A stretch of 64,000 nucleotides of DNA from Rubripirellula amarantea (GCF_007859865.1 NZ_SJPI01000002.1:1322721-1386720); one strand, 5' to 3'. Shown: positions 26,743 through 37,145, numbered from the stretch's first letter. Made by a program: numbers and translations. The notes: generated by a model from the letters alone, not told the origin.

Positions 26743-27171
26743 ATGTCCACGCGTCGCCGCGCCCGCGAAATTGTCCTGCAACTGCTCTACGAGGCAGATG
26801 TCAACGACTTTCGTGAAGCAGAGTCGGCTAAGAAGTTCATCCGATCACGAATGCAAGGACGGAAGGCGCTTACTGATTTCGCATGTGATTTACTCACCGG
26901 CACAATTGAACATCGTGTCGAAATTGACGAGCACCTTTCCAAACTGTCATCGCACTGGGCATTGCCACGAATGGCGGTTGTTGATCGAAACGTACTACGC
27001 TTGGGGGCCTACGAGATTCTTTTCGCTGACACCCCAGGTCGAGTTGCAGTGAATGAGTCGATCGTGTTGGCTAAACGTTATGGTGACAAGAACAGCCCTC
27101 GTTTCGTCAACGGTGTTCTGGATCGACTGATGAAAGAGTCCAGCGGCAAAGTCAGAACCGACCAATCCTGA
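26743..27171 (+). CDS. nusB: Transcription antitermination factor NusB
   Basis: 142 residues of the NusB helical fold: [16 protein letters not shown] at the start, the [19 protein letters not shown] segment ([18 protein letters not shown]), then [29 protein letters not shown]. It binds boxA RNA with NusE (S10) in rRNA antitermination. Its common neighbour ribH is not present here; the next gene is a transporter 45 bp downstream. Confidence 0.95.
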   Translation: MSTRRRAREIVLQLLYEADVNDFREAESAKKFIRSRMQGRKALTDFACDLLTGTIEHRVEIDEHLSKLSSHWALPRMAVVDRNVLRLGAYEILFADTPGRVAVNESIVLAKRYGDKNSPRFVNGVLDRLMKESSGKVRTDQS

Positions 27172-27216
27172 AACGTTGCGTGTGTAGCTTCTTCCCCGAC
27201 AAGATGTCAGTGAGTG

Positions 27217-29661
27217 ATGGAAACAGCGAGCGAAGAGAGCGACAAGCAAGAGACTGATCCGCTAATGCGGCGTTACTTACGCCGACTTTGGGTGGGTGTC
27301 GCCGTTTTGGTGGTGTTAGCGATACCGGCAATCATTCATTCCGACGCCGCCATCCGGTCTCTCTTTAATCGGCCATCGGATTGGGTGCCTGATTCGCTTG
27401 CCGAAAAAGCCGAGTTCAACGACTTCGCCGAACACTTTTCCGTCGCCGACCTGATCATGGTCGCGTGGGAAGAATCGACGCTCGGTTCGCCTAGCCTCGC
27501 GCAGGCATCCGCAATTCTGCAACCATTGTCGGTAGATCAAGGCCAGCCGAGCGAGGACGTTGTCCTTCCCGATTGGGCCGATGAGTGGATAGCTGAAATG
27601 CAAACCATTTGTGGCGACCCTCATCCGTTGCAGTGGGCGCGTAGTGGCGACGAAACGTTGCAAACGATGACTTCCTCGCCAGCAAGCATTCCTCGCGAGA
27701 TGGCCATTTCGCGATTGGTGGGGACATTGATCGGCCCCGATCGCGAACACACCTGCCTTGTCGTTTCGCTTCACGAAAGCGGACTATCGAAGCGTCGCGA
27801 ACTGATTCCCGCCATCCGTGAAATGGTAGGTCGCCTAGTCGATCGTTCTGCGCTGGATGTCGCAGTGGTCGGCGGCCCTTTTGAAGGCGCAGTCGTCGAC
27901 GCCGAAAGCATTCGCTCAATCAAAACGTTCTCGCCGCCGTCAGCGATCATAGCGGCGATTTTGTGTTTATTTTGCCTTCGTTCCGTTCCGCTGACCACTG
28001 CCATTGTCGCCGTCGCTGTGATCGGCGAAGGGCTCGTCTTGGCCGCGGTCTACTACACGGGAACACCCATGAATGCGGTGCTTATCGTGCTACCGCCATT
28101 GGTCTTTGTGCTAACGGTCTCGGCCGGTATTCACCTCAGCAATTACTACCTCGACATCACGAAAGAATTCCCCCATACATCGCGAAGTGAAGCAGCATCG
28201 CGAGCAATGCGAGCTGGCGTGATGCCGTGCATGCTGGCGACCGGAACCACGGTCATTGGCTTGATGTCGCTTATCTTGGTGCGTCTTGGTCCGGTCCGAA
28301 TCTTTGGCGCCGTCGCTTCGCTCGGCGTCATCCTGACACTCGGATTGCTGGTCTTGGTGTTGCCCGGGGCGATGGTGCTAACCAAGCCTCGCAAAAAGTA
28401 CATCGAGCGAGCACTCAATCAAGACAGCGCTATTGAAGAGCGCAATACCGCAAAGATTTGGTTCCGCCGTCGAATGGCCCGACCGTGGCCCATCATCGTG
28501 ACGTTCTTGACCATCGCGGGTTTTTTGTCGGTTGGACTAAGTCGGCTTGAAAGTAGCGTTAACGTGCCTCGAATGTTCTTGCCGGACAGCGACATACGCA
28601 CGAGCTACGCATGGTTTGAGCGAAACATTGGCCCGACCATCACCGGTGAGCTGTTGTTGACATTTCCAGCCATGACCGAGGAAGACGATTTGATCGAGCG
28701 TTTTGCGATCGTTGAAAAAGTTCAGATCGCAATCAATCACCAATCGGAAGTCGGTGGTACTTTGTCGCCCCGAACGTTCGTTCGTTCGATTCCGCGAGGC
28801 CGAAGCATTCGCGACACGATCACGCGTAGTGGACTCATCAAGCAACTTCGCGACCCCGAATCCGCGCTCGGACAACTCGGCTTCATCGCTAATGATCCGG
28901 ATCGGCAACTCTGGCGAATCAGTATCCGAATTCCTCATGACGAATTTACCGACATCGGTGACCAGATCGACGCGATTAAGGCATCAGCGGACGAAGCGAT
29001 AGAGGACGCATCGATCCCCGTCCAAGCAACGTTCACCGGCGGAGTTGCGATCGTTCACAAATCGCAAGAGATTCTGTTACGTGACTTGTTTTGGTCCTTC
29101 GTAACTGCCTTTGGCGTGATCGCCGTGGTGATGGTTGTCATGCTACGAAGCGTGATTGGCGGCTTGATTGCCATGCTACCGAACCTTTTCCCCACCGTTG
29201 CTCTGTTTGGCATGATGGGATTGATTCGACTTCCGCTGGACATAGGCTCGGTCATGTCAGCCAGTGTCGCATTGGGGATTGCGGTCGATGACACCGTTCA
29301 CCTGCTCAGCCGTTTCGGTTCGCGACGCGCACGTGGTATCGGGCAGATCCGAGCCGCCTACGGAGCTCTGGCACAATGCGGGATGGCGATGGTGCAAACA
29401 ACGCTCGTCTGCGGCGTGGCGCTGATGGCTTATTGGTTCAGTGATTTTGTTCCAACAAGTCGATTTTCGCTGTTCATGTTCGGACTGCTGATGAGCGCGC
29501 TATTGGGCGTTACCTTCCTATTGCCCGCACTGATGTGCAGCGTCTTGGGCAAATGGTTGGCTCGACCAATCGGCGTCGACCCAGGAGCCAGCGTCTATGC
29601 CGATGGCCCTCAAACGGATCCGGACGATGTTCGCCGCGTTCCCACCCGATGGCAAAACTAA
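27217..29661 (+). CDS. RND/MMPL-family transporter
   Basis: 814 residues from the ATG at 27217; a GTG immediately before it is equally usable. One N-terminal helix, a large extracytoplasmic domain, five or six helices (about 230-390), a second extracytoplasmic domain and a second helix bundle (about 620-780) give the duplicated MMPL layout. The GIAVDDTVHLLSRF motif in the second bundle matches the RND proton-relay helix region. Export of lipids or hydrophobic compounds is typical for the family; the substrate is unknown. It converges with the next gene, with only 7 bp between stops. Confidence 0.87.
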   Translation: METASEESDKQETDPLMRRYLRRLWVGVAVLVVLAIPAIIHSDAAIRSLFNRPSDWVPDSLAEKAEFNDFAEHFSVADLIMVAWEESTLGSPSLAQASAILQPLSVDQGQPSEDVVLPDWADEWIAEMQTICGDPHPLQWARSGDETLQTMTSSPASIPREMAISRLVGTLIGPDREHTCLVVSLHESGLSKRRELIPAIREMVGRLVDRSALDVAVVGGPFEGAVVDAESIRSIKTFSPPSAIIAAILCLFCLRSVPLTTAIVAVAVIGEGLVLAAVYYTGTPMNAVLIVLPPLVFVLTVSAGIHLSNYYLDITKEFPHTSRSEAASRAMRAGVMPCMLATGTTVIGLMSLILVRLGPVRIFGAVASLGVILTLGLLVLVLPGAMVLTKPRKKYIERALNQDSAIEERNTAKIWFRRRMARPWPIIVTFLTIAGFLSVGLSRLESSVNVPRMFLPDSDIRTSYAWFERNIGPTITGELLLTFPAMTEEDDLIERFAIVEKVQIAINHQSEVGGTLSPRTFVRSIPRGRSIRDTITRSGLIKQLRDPESALGQLGFIANDPDRQLWRISIRIPHDEFTDIGDQIDAIKASADEAIEDASIPVQATFTGGVAIVHKSQEILLRDLFWSFVTAFGVIAVVMVVMLRSVIGGLIAMLPNLFPTVALFGMMGLIRLPLDIGSVMSASVALGIAVDDTVHLLSRFGSRRARGIGQIRAAYGALAQCGMAMVQTTLVCGVALMAYWFSDFVPTSRFSLFMFGLLMSALLGVTFLLPALMCSVLGKWLARPIGVDPGASVYADGPQTDPDDVRRVPTRWQN

Positions 29662-29668
29662 CGTCCAA

Positions 29669-30637
29669 TTAGACGTAGTTCGGTGTTGGGGCTCGGTAGT
29701 CATCCAGGTTGATACTTTGGAACCATTCGATCGTTCGCTGCAACCCTTCAGCAAGCGGGACCTTGGGTTCCCAGCCCAGCTTTTCTTTGGCAAGCGATAT
29801 GTCAGGGCGACGGCGAGTGGGATCGTCGGAAGGTAAGGGACGCTCGACCAGCTTGCTTTTGGCGCCCGAGATTCGAATAACTTCCTCGGCTAGTTCACGA
29901 ATGGTGAACTCCACAGGATTGCCAATGTTTACTGGCCCCACAAAATCGTCGACATTCATCATTCCGATAATGGCATCGCACAAATCATCGCGGTAACAGA
30001 ACGATCGAGTCTGCTTCCCATCACCAAAGATCGTGATGTTTTCGCCCACCAATGCTTGGCGAATGAAATTCGAAACGACACGCCCGTCATAGGGATGCAT
30101 TCGAGGTCCATAGGTATTGAAGATCCGCACAATGCGAACGTCGACGTTGTTGCTGCGGTGGTAGTCCATGAACAACGTTTCGGCAACTCGCTTGCCTTCG
30201 TCGTAACACGCACGCAGCCCGATTGGATTAACGCTGCCTCGATAGCTTTCCACCTGGGGATGAACTTCCGGGTCCCCGTAAACTTCGCTCGTGCTGGCCT
30301 GCAAGATACGAGCTCCGCACCGCTTGGCAACACCAAGCATGTTGATCGACCCAAGAACGCTCGTCTTGATCGTCTTGATGGGGTTGTATTGGTAGTGTCC
30401 GGGGGCCGCCGGGCAAGCCATGTTGTAGATCTGGTCCACTTCCAAAAAAATCGGCAACGTGATGTCGTGTCGGATCAATTCGAAATTGGGACGATCGAGC
30501 AGATGGACAACGTTCGTTTTTTGACTGGTAAAGAAGTTGTCCAAGCAAATCACATCATGACCATCATTGACCAGTCGCTCGCAAAGATGAGAGCCAAGAA
30601 AACCGGCACCGCCAGTGACAAGGATTCGTTGAATCAT
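29669..30637 (-). CDS. UDP-glucuronate decarboxylase (UDP-xylose synthase)
   Basis: 322 residues of the extended SDR family. The NAD-binding GGAGFLG is at 9-15, the catalytic Ser/Thr in [11 protein letters not shown], and the YxxxK pair is Tyr145/Lys149 in [29 protein letters not shown] and [20 protein letters not shown] are characteristic of UXS enzymes that convert UDP-glucuronate to UDP-xylose for cell-surface polysaccharides. It is the last gene of a minus-strand series starting with panC, 40 bp after panC. Confidence 0.9.
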   Translation of the reverse strand: MIQRILVTGGAGFLGSHLCERLVNDGHDVICLDNFFTSQKTNVVHLLDRPNFELIRHDITLPIFLEVDQIYNMACPAAPGHYQYNPIKTIKTSVLGSINMLGVAKRCGARILQASTSEVYGDPEVHPQVESYRGSVNPIGLRACYDEGKRVAETLFMDYHRSNNVDVRIVRIFNTYGPRMHPYDGRVVSNFIRQALVGENITIFGDGKQTRSFCYRDDLCDAIIGMMNVDDFVGPVNIGNPVEFTIRELAEEVIRISGAKSKLVERPLPSDDPTRRRPDISLAKEKLGWEPKVPLAEGLQRTIEWFQSINLDDYRAPTPNYV

Positions 30638-30677
30638 GATTGGTTTACAAGTATTTAGAGTTCGAGGATGCAGCGGG

Positions 30678-31514
30678 TTAGCTTAGCGTGCGATTGTCAA
30701 TTAATCGAGCGCCACCCACTCTAGCCGCGATCAACGCGACCGCTTTCGGTGGCACAATGTCGTACCGCTGAAGCGTATCGGCATCCACGACGGAGGCATA
30801 GTCGACCGAATCGACGCCGCGCAACTCTTCACTCATCAACGCTTCTAGCGCCGCAGTCGAACGCTCACCTTGACGATATGCTTCATGGGCGATGGACAGG
30901 GCTCGCGACAACGACAACGCTCGAACCCGATCATCGGATGATAGATACCGGTTGCGACTGCTCATCGCCAACCCGTCTGATTCGCGCACCGTTTCGCCAG
31001 CCACCAATTCGATTGCCACGTTCAGATCTCGCACCATGGCTTCGATCACTTTGAATTGTTGGTAGTCCTTGCGACCAAAGATGGCGACATCGGCGGGAAC
31101 GGCGTGAAAAAGCTTCAAAACGATCGTGGCGACACCGCGTAGATGACCGGGGCGAAACTTGCCTTCAAGAGGAATGGCTACCGATGGCGGTTCAACAAAC
31201 GTACTCGCACCGCTCGGGTACATCTCTTCGTTCGATGGCGCAAACACCATGGTCGCGCCCGCGGCCTCGACTCTCGCGATGTCTTCGTCGAAGGTTCGCG
31301 GATATTTCGCGAGATCTTCACCAGGCCCAAATTGAGTTGGATTGACGAAGATCGTGACGACCGTCTCGTCACAGCGCTCAACACTGGCTCGCACTAGCGA
31401 TAGGTGGCCTTCATGAAGGGCGCCCATGGTCGGGACAACGCCAACCCTACGTCCGCGCGCGCGAGCCTTCACTACCGCCTCGTGCATCGTAGCGCACGTT
31501 CTAAAAAGTTGCAT
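30678..31514 (-). CDS. panC: Pantothenate synthetase
   Basis: 278 residues from the ATG at 31514 ([14 protein letters not shown]); a GTG four codons earlier overlaps the stop of the upstream gene and is an alternative. It joins pantoate and beta-alanine using ATP in coenzyme A synthesis. The HIGH-like [17 protein letters not shown], the [14 protein letters not shown] block and [20 protein letters not shown] with MSSRNRYL downstream are all present. panB and panD are not adjacent. Confidence 0.95.
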   Translation of the reverse strand: MQLFRTCATMHEAVVKARARGRRVGVVPTMGALHEGHLSLVRASVERCDETVVTIFVNPTQFGPGEDLAKYPRTFDEDIARVEAAGATMVFAPSNEEMYPSGASTFVEPPSVAIPLEGKFRPGHLRGVATIVLKLFHAVPADVAIFGRKDYQQFKVIEAMVRDLNVAIELVAGETVRESDGLAMSSRNRYLSSDDRVRALSLSRALSIAHEAYRQGERSTAALEALMSEELRGVDSVDYASVVDADTLQRYDIVPPKAVALIAARVGGARLIDNRTLS

Positions 31515-31525
31515 CGATGTTGCCA

Positions 31526-31942
31526 CTAAGGAATCTTTGACGTGGCTTCTTCGAGCACGTGCTCAGCAACGTAAATCGGTAACGGAGGCGAGAACGTGAC
31601 AGCAACGGCGATCGCGTCACTCGGACGCGAATCAATTTCGATCTCTTCACCATTTTCTCGCACGAGAACTAAATTGGCGAAGTACGTACTTTGATTCAGA
31701 TCGTTAATGACGATCCGGTCGATCGACGCACCAAGAGACTGCGCCACTTCCACGATCAAATCGTGAGTCAATGGCCGAGGCGGTTCGTAGTCTTCTTTAA
31801 CCCGACGATCGATATTCGTCGCTTCGAAGATCCCAATCAAAATCGGAAACTCACGAGTGCCATCCACCTCTTGGAGGTAGATCACTTGATTTTCGGTCAA
31901 CTCGGAAATGATGATCCGAGCGAGTTGCATCTTGACGGGCAT
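31526..31942 (-). CDS. Bifunctional nuclease (BFN/DUF151) domain protein
   Basis: 138 residues from the ATG at 31942 (MPVKMQLARIIISE), where the conserved domain begins; a longer start at 32074 would add 44 uncharacteristic residues. Domain landmarks are QVIYLQEVDGTREFPILIGIFEATNIDRR, RPLTHDLIVEVAQSLGA and the C-terminal EEIEIDSRPSDAIAVAV. Some family members have reported DNase and RNase activity; the role here is unknown. The stop is 12 bp from the panC start, so the two are probably cotranscribed. Confidence 0.88.
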   Translation of the reverse strand: MPVKMQLARIIISELTENQVIYLQEVDGTREFPILIGIFEATNIDRRVKEDYEPPRPLTHDLIVEVAQSLGASIDRIVINDLNQSTYFANLVLVRENGEEIEIDSRPSDAIAVAVTFSPPLPIYVAEHVLEEATSKIP

Positions 31943-32086
31943 AAATCCGTTAGCCGTGATGTGGCGAGAATAAAACTGGGAAGATTGACTAGCCAGCGGG
32001 AAACCCATTAGTTCCCTCGCCTGGCAACGATCATCCAAGTATACCGCGTCAAATTCAGCGTGGGACCGAGCCACAAACGAGAATTC

Positions 32087-33457
32087 CTAATCTCGCTTGA
32101 GTTTCCGATACAAGGTTTTGCGATCCACCCCAAGAATTTGTGCCGCCAGAGTCTTGTTCCCCTGGACGCAACCGAGTACATGGTCAATGTACCGCCGCTC
32201 AAGCTCCTCAATCGTCACCAGTTCGGTAGGATCATCACCGCCGATGAAAACAGATGTTTGCCGGTGGTCGCGAATTTTTTCCGGCAAATCCTCTACGCTA
32301 ATTTGATCAAACCGCGTCAAAGCAACCGCTCGTTCAATGACATTGCGAAGCTGCCGAATGTTGCCAGGCCACGAATAAGACAACAACTTTTCCGCCGCCG
32401 ATTCTGATAACCCGTTAACGGACTTACCACTTCGTTTTGCAAAGATGGTCACAAAGTGATTGGCAATCAACAAAATATCATTGCCTCGCGCACGCAACGG
32501 CGGCAGGTGCAATTGAATCACGTTAATTCGGTAGAACAAGTCTTCTCGGAATCGCCCTTCTTCCACGGCCGATTCTAAGTCCCGGTGCGTGGCCGTTAAT
32601 ACTCGGACATCGACCTCAACTTCCTTATCGCTGCCAACTGGACGAATCTTTCCTTCTTCAAGCGCTCGAAGCAACTTAACTTGCAAAGCCATGGGCATAT
32701 CGCCCATTTCGTCAAGCAACAGAGTGCCGCCGTTGGCCTCTGCAAACAAACCTGCTCGTTCATTACGCGCGTCGGTAAAGGCTCCTTTGGAATGCCCAAA
32801 CAACTCGCTTTCGAGCAGTGACTCACTCAACGCGGCGCAATTGACAGCCACGAACGGTTTGGATGCTCGCTTGGACTGCTGATGGATCGAACGGGCGACC
32901 ACTTCTTTCCCCGTGCCGCTTTCACCCGTGATCAGGATTGACGATTCTGAATCTGCGACCCGCCCCAGTTGCTCGTAGAGAGCTCTCATGGGTTTGCTTT
33001 GGCCAATCAATTCACCAAAAGATTCCGCTTTTGCAATTTGGTCAGTGAGTAAACGAACTTGGGATTGCAATCGGCCATAGTCAACCGCTCGTGACAGGGT
33101 CGCTACAAGCAGGTCAATCTCAAAGGGTTTCGTGACAAAGTCGTAAGCGCCTGCTCGCAGCGCCGAAACCGCGGTCTCGAGACTACCAAACGCCGTCATC
33201 ACCACCACGGGAAGCTGACGACGAATCTTGTGAATCTGTTCGCACAACTCAATGCCGCTTGTGCCAGGCATTTTGACGTCAGTTAAGACAGCGTCGATGT
33301 CCACCTGCTGGATTCGCTCGAGAGCATCGGCGGCGTTTTGGCACCACGACACTTCGAATCCCTTCATCGTCAATGTGGTTTCGACCAATTCGCACATTGC
33401 GCGTTCATCGTCGACGACTAACACGCACCCTCGGCTCTGGGTTTCCTGCTTACTCAT
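32087..33457 (-). CDS. Sigma-54-dependent response regulator (NtrC family)
   Basis: 456 residues in the classic order. Receiver domain with phospho-acceptor Asp60 (LTDVKMPGTSG); AAA+ domain with Walker A GESGTGKE (177-184) and Walker B LLLDEMGD; Fis-type helix-turn-helix at the end (NKTLAAQILGVDRKTLYRKLKRD). The sigma-54-contacting loop reads GAFTDA (224-229) rather than GAFTGA. It lies 14 bp downstream of a histidine kinase gene, forming a two-component pair. It should activate sigma-54 promoters from upstream sites; the promoter of the nearby htrA is a candidate target. Confidence 0.93.
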   Translation of the reverse strand: MSKQETQSRGCVLVVDDERAMCELVETTLTMKGFEVSWCQNAADALERIQQVDIDAVLTDVKMPGTSGIELCEQIHKIRRQLPVVVMTAFGSLETAVSALRAGAYDFVTKPFEIDLLVATLSRAVDYGRLQSQVRLLTDQIAKAESFGELIGQSKPMRALYEQLGRVADSESSILITGESGTGKEVVARSIHQQSKRASKPFVAVNCAALSESLLESELFGHSKGAFTDARNERAGLFAEANGGTLLLDEMGDMPMALQVKLLRALEEGKIRPVGSDKEVEVDVRVLTATHRDLESAVEEGRFREDLFYRINVIQLHLPPLRARGNDILLIANHFVTIFAKRSGKSVNGLSESAAEKLLSYSWPGNIRQLRNVIERAVALTRFDQISVEDLPEKIRDHRQTSVFIGGDDPTELVTIEELERRYIDHVLGCVQGNKTLAAQILGVDRKTLYRKLKRD

Positions 33458-33471
33458 AGAATGATGGGCAC

Positions 33472-35043
33472 TTAGATGTTGTATTCGGATCGAGATGAAC
33501 CAGGCGTGGGTAACGGATCCACGCGATCCGTCGACGCATTCTCGAGCAGTTGCTGGCTGTCTTGGTTCAGAAGTATTTCGTCAGCTTCGTCGACGGGCAA
33601 GAGAACACTGAATCGAGTTCCCTCACCGAGGACGCTGCTCACTTCGATTCTGCCCTCGTGATCTTCGATGATTCCGTGAGCGATCGACAACCCCAATCCC
33701 GTTCCCTCACCGACGTCCTTCGTGGTGAAGAATGGCTCGAAAATGCTCTCGAGATGTTCTTCCTCAATTCCGTGACCATTGTCAACGATGTCGATTTGAT
33801 GCATCTCGATGGGAGCCACCGAAGGGTCATCGCTCTTTGCTGACCGAGCGGAAATAGTGATGGTGTCCCCCGCTTGTCCATCCATTGCACTGATCGCGTT
33901 GACGATTAGATTCGTCAAAACTTGGCGGATCTGGCCCGAATCCACTTTGCTGATCATTGGGGACTCGGTGCGAGTCCAACGGATGTCGACGTTCTTCTTT
34001 TCAGCAAGTGGCCGCATCATCGTCACGGTTTCATCAACCAAAGCGGCCAAGTCTGCTCGATCTCGATTCGGATTCCCTCGACGAGCGAAGTCGAGCAAAC
34101 TACGAATGATACCGGCAATTCGGTCGCTCTCTTGTTTAATAGTCAAGGCACTTCGGCGAGTTTGATCACTGCTAAGTTCCCCACTAGCGATTAACTCGGC
34201 TCGTCCGGACACGACATTCAGGGGCGTCCCCATTTCGTGCGCGACTCCCGCCGCGAGTCTACCAAGCGTACTCAAGCGATCAGCGTGACGAAGTTGCCCG
34301 ACCGTCGCGATTCGAGCGGCTGTCTCTTCGTCGATTTTTTGACGCTGGCTCTTGAGTTGTTCACACATCTGGTTGATGGCGACTCCTAAACGTCCCAACT
34401 CGTCATTCTGTTTTACATCGAGCGGGCCGTCAAAATTGCCTTCTCCTACTTGATGCACTTTCGAGATCAATTGCTTGAGCGGTTTTCCCACCATCAAAAT
34501 TCCGCCGAACAACACCACGACACCGGACAGGACCGTTACGCCCAAAATCGCTATCGCCGATCGCATCAACGAACGGTGCAACCGATCTTTCGCCGTATTG
34601 TCGGGCGCCGAAACCTCGATAGTTCCTCGCGGAAATTCTTTCGTTCCCGCGATCGGAACATAAGTGTAGAGGCGTTCCTCGCCACTGGGGTCCGGCATCG
34701 AAATGGTTGTCATGCTTCGCTGTGTCACGATCACGTCGATGGGCACACCGGGCGGAGGAGCCGAACTGCCAGAGCCTCCCGGTTCTACCAAACGCATCTT
34801 CATACGTTTGGTCTGCAAGCTAGTTGTCTGTCTTAATACTTGCTGCAGCTCTTCACGCGGATGAACACTGCGATAGACGCTTTCCAACTTGCGACTCATC
34901 GAAGCGATAATGTCGGCTGCCTGTTGTTGGTGCAAAGCTGCCGCCAAACGACGTTCATTTTGAATCGTCAAATAGCTGAACAATCCAACGATCAATAGCA
35001 GACCGATCAGATAGACAAGCACAAGTTTGGCAGCGAGTCGCAT
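33472..35043 (-). CDS. Sensor histidine kinase
   Basis: 523 residues. Helix 1 (about 6-26) and helix 2 (about 164-186) enclose a small periplasmic domain of ~135 residues. A HAMP linker (GKPLKQLISKVHQVGEGNFDG) follows, then the DHp domain with His269 in VAHEMGTPLNVVSG, and the ATPase domain with NLIVNAISAMD, DNGHGIEEEHLESIFEPFFTTK and GTGLGLSIAHGII. This NtrB-like layout fits the sigma-54-type regulator encoded immediately downstream. The signal is unknown; the adjacent HtrA protease suggests envelope stress. Confidence 0.93.
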   Translation of the reverse strand: MRLAAKLVLVYLIGLLLIVGLFSYLTIQNERRLAAALHQQQAADIIASMSRKLESVYRSVHPREELQQVLRQTTSLQTKRMKMRLVEPGGSGSSAPPPGVPIDVIVTQRSMTTISMPDPSGEERLYTYVPIAGTKEFPRGTIEVSAPDNTAKDRLHRSLMRSAIAILGVTVLSGVVVLFGGILMVGKPLKQLISKVHQVGEGNFDGPLDVKQNDELGRLGVAINQMCEQLKSQRQKIDEETAARIATVGQLRHADRLSTLGRLAAGVAHEMGTPLNVVSGRAELIASGELSSDQTRRSALTIKQESDRIAGIIRSLLDFARRGNPNRDRADLAALVDETVTMMRPLAEKKNVDIRWTRTESPMISKVDSGQIRQVLTNLIVNAISAMDGQAGDTITISARSAKSDDPSVAPIEMHQIDIVDNGHGIEEEHLESIFEPFFTTKDVGEGTGLGLSIAHGIIEDHEGRIEVSSVLGEGTRFSVLLPVDEADEILLNQDSQQLLENASTDRVDPLPTPGSSRSEYNI

Positions 35044-35319
35044 GAGGCGTCATTAGCAGGGGAATCAAATGCCAAACTCCGCAATCCTCGCTAGAAAGAT
35101 CGCGGAGCCAAGGCTGGGAAGCGTTCATCGAACGCTTAGGCTTGGGAAACGGTTCAGATCTCTTGTTGGCACATCAAACCCGCGTGAGCTGATCAAACCC
35201 CGCGTGAGCTAACCGGGGCAAGCGGCGGTGTGCGTGTCAAATCCGAAACAGTCCCCTTCTTAAGAGTAACACGAATTTGAAGTCAGCGACGATTCCTTCG
35301 CCGCTGATTTCACGGGTGT
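35044..35319. other. Region between htrA and the kinase gene, with inverted repeat
   Basis: 276 bp. It holds a perfect hairpin AAGCGTTC-ATC-GAACGCTT (35119-35137), extended imperfectly by CCAAGGCT/AGGCTTGG, and two copies of CCCGCGTGAGCT about 20 bp apart (near 35188-35220). There is no T tract, so this is more likely an mRNA structure or protein site than an intrinsic terminator. Confidence 0.5.
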
Positions 35320-36936
35320 TTACGATTTCGTCATCACAATAAATTGTGATCCGTTCTTCGTCCGCACCAACAACAAGACGTCGTCGTCCGCTTCCGCCAG
35401 CTTTTGCTTCAACTCAGCAACAGAGTCAACCGCCTGGCGATCGACTTGTTTGATGACGATGCCCGGCTCTAGACCCGCTTCCGCTGCCGCACTGCCGTCC
35501 ATCACTGACGTGACGACCACCCCGGAATCCTCTTGAACGCCGAGTTGATTTGCAATCGAACTGTTAACGTCGGCGACTTCTACTCCCCAATCCGAAACGG
35601 TTGCCGATGGCGAATCCGATTGACTTGCAGAACTCGACGCTTGCAGGGAACCAAATTCATCTGGTCGTGATGTTGCCGTGTAGCTGAGCTCGATGGTCTT
35701 GCCATTGCGAACGATCTCAACTGGGAATTTTTTGCCGACTTCGCACCGCTCCACCAACAACTGAAGTTCCAGCGGTTTGCGAACGGGTTGGCCATCGAAT
35801 TTTACGATCACATCGCCACTTTCAAGACCAACCTCTGCCGCAGGCGTATCGGGGAATACATCCGTGACCACAACGCCGCTATTGGGCTTCACATTCATTT
35901 GTTTGGCGAGTTCATGAGTCGCGGGCTGAATACCAACGCCCAGGTAAGCTCGCTGCACTTTGCCATTGTCAATCAACTGACTGGCAACCCACCGAGCCAT
36001 GTTCGACGGAACGGCAAAACCGATTCCTTCATTACCACCACTGCGAGAGTGAATTGCCGTGTTGATGCCGATCACTTCGCCCTTCAAGTTCACCAACGGC
36101 CCACCGCTGTTGCCGGGGTTAATAGCAGCATCGGTTTGCAAGAAGTTCTCGCGGTCGGTGATGCGAATGCCGCGGTTCTTGGCACTGATGATTCCAGCGG
36201 TAACGGTGCTATCGAGCCCGAATGGTTGCCCTAACGCAAGTACCCAGTCGCCGATGCCCATTTGATCGCTATCGCCAAGTGGCGCAGCAACCAAATCGGT
36301 GGCACCTTCAATCTTTACCACCGCAATATCAGTACTCGGATCCGTCCAGACCGCCGTGGCTTCGTACTTCGTACCGTCGGCGGTGCGAACGACAACCTTT
36401 CCGCCACCTTCAACCACGTGATTGTTTGTGAGGATGATTCCAGATTCGTCGATCACGACTCCTGAACCAATACCTGAACTTGGCATTCGTTTAGGGAGCT
36501 GTCGCGGAGCAAGTTTGCCGTGAGGCATGGGAAAAGCATTCCAGTCAAACTTGTCGCTGAAAAAGTCTTCAAACGGAGTGCCCTTGAATGGATTTCCATG
36601 GGCGAAAGGGTCCGCCGATGGTTGAGTAGAACCATTGGACTTTGAAACGGTCTTAGCGACGTCTACTCGGTTCTCGATCGCCACCACGGATGGCAGCAGT
36701 GATTCAGAGACCGCACGAAACGCGGTGGAGAGATCCGATGCATTGTTGAGTGCGCGTTGCACATCGGGAGAAAGGTTCTGCACGATCGAAGGTCGTGGCT
36801 TGTTCAGATCAACCTTCGACTCGCCAATTGCGAAGCCACTCACCGCCACACCCGTCGTTGTAAGCGCCAGCACGAGAGCGGCAAGTCTGGTTCGTCGTGT
36901 TCGCGTCGAAGTGGATTTCGTCAATGTTTCTTGCAT
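35320..36936 (-). CDS. HtrA/DegQ-type periplasmic serine protease
   Basis: 538 residues from the ATG at 36936 (MQETLTKSTSTRTRRTRL), preceded by AGGG. A basic lead plus hydrophobic segment (AALVLALTTTGVAVSGFA) is an export signal or anchor. The trypsin-like triad is His173 (LTNNHVVEGG), Asp203 (DPSTDIAVVK) and Ser277 (NPGNSGGPL). Two PDZ domains follow. A DPFxxGNPFKGTPFEDFF segment before the protease domain resembles the LA loop of DegP/DegQ. It degrades or refolds misfolded envelope proteins. Its promoter region carries sigma-54 and enhancer-like elements. Confidence 0.94.
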   Translation of the reverse strand: MQETLTKSTSTRTRRTRLAALVLALTTTGVAVSGFAIGESKVDLNKPRPSIVQNLSPDVQRALNNASDLSTAFRAVSESLLPSVVAIENRVDVAKTVSKSNGSTQPSADPFAHGNPFKGTPFEDFFSDKFDWNAFPMPHGKLAPRQLPKRMPSSGIGSGVVIDESGIILTNNHVVEGGGKVVVRTADGTKYEATAVWTDPSTDIAVVKIEGATDLVAAPLGDSDQMGIGDWVLALGQPFGLDSTVTAGIISAKNRGIRITDRENFLQTDAAINPGNSGGPLVNLKGEVIGINTAIHSRSGGNEGIGFAVPSNMARWVASQLIDNGKVQRAYLGVGIQPATHELAKQMNVKPNSGVVVTDVFPDTPAAEVGLESGDVIVKFDGQPVRKPLELQLLVERCEVGKKFPVEIVRNGKTIELSYTATSRPDEFGSLQASSSASQSDSPSATVSDWGVEVADVNSSIANQLGVQEDSGVVVTSVMDGSAAAEAGLEPGIVIKQVDRQAVDSVAELKQKLAEADDDVLLLVRTKNGSQFIVMTKS

Positions 36937-37021
36937 GGAGTTTTGCCCTGTCGAAGTGTCTAGAGTGAAGATGCGAATCTCGACCTCAATTGATTGGTTC
37001 AAGAAGTCGCTTCAAGGACAA

Positions 37022-37037
37022 AGCAGGTCGCGTGCCA
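37022..37037 (-). promoter_or_regulatory. Candidate sigma-54 promoter of htrA
   Basis: On the minus strand the element reads TTGGCACG-CGAC-CTGCT. It matches the -24/-12 consensus (TTGGCACG-N4-TTGCW) at every defined base but one, with the required 10 bp between the GG and GC pairs. Transcription would start near 37010, giving a ~75-nt leader before htrA. Confidence 0.7.
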
Positions 37038-37145
37038 ATTCGTTTTTTGGCGGTTTTGTAAGCATGTGAGCGAACCTTTGACTTCACAACGGGGGCGCGA
37101 TGCCCCTTTGCCGGTTCCAAGCGCAGCGAAATGCCACGGCGTCGC

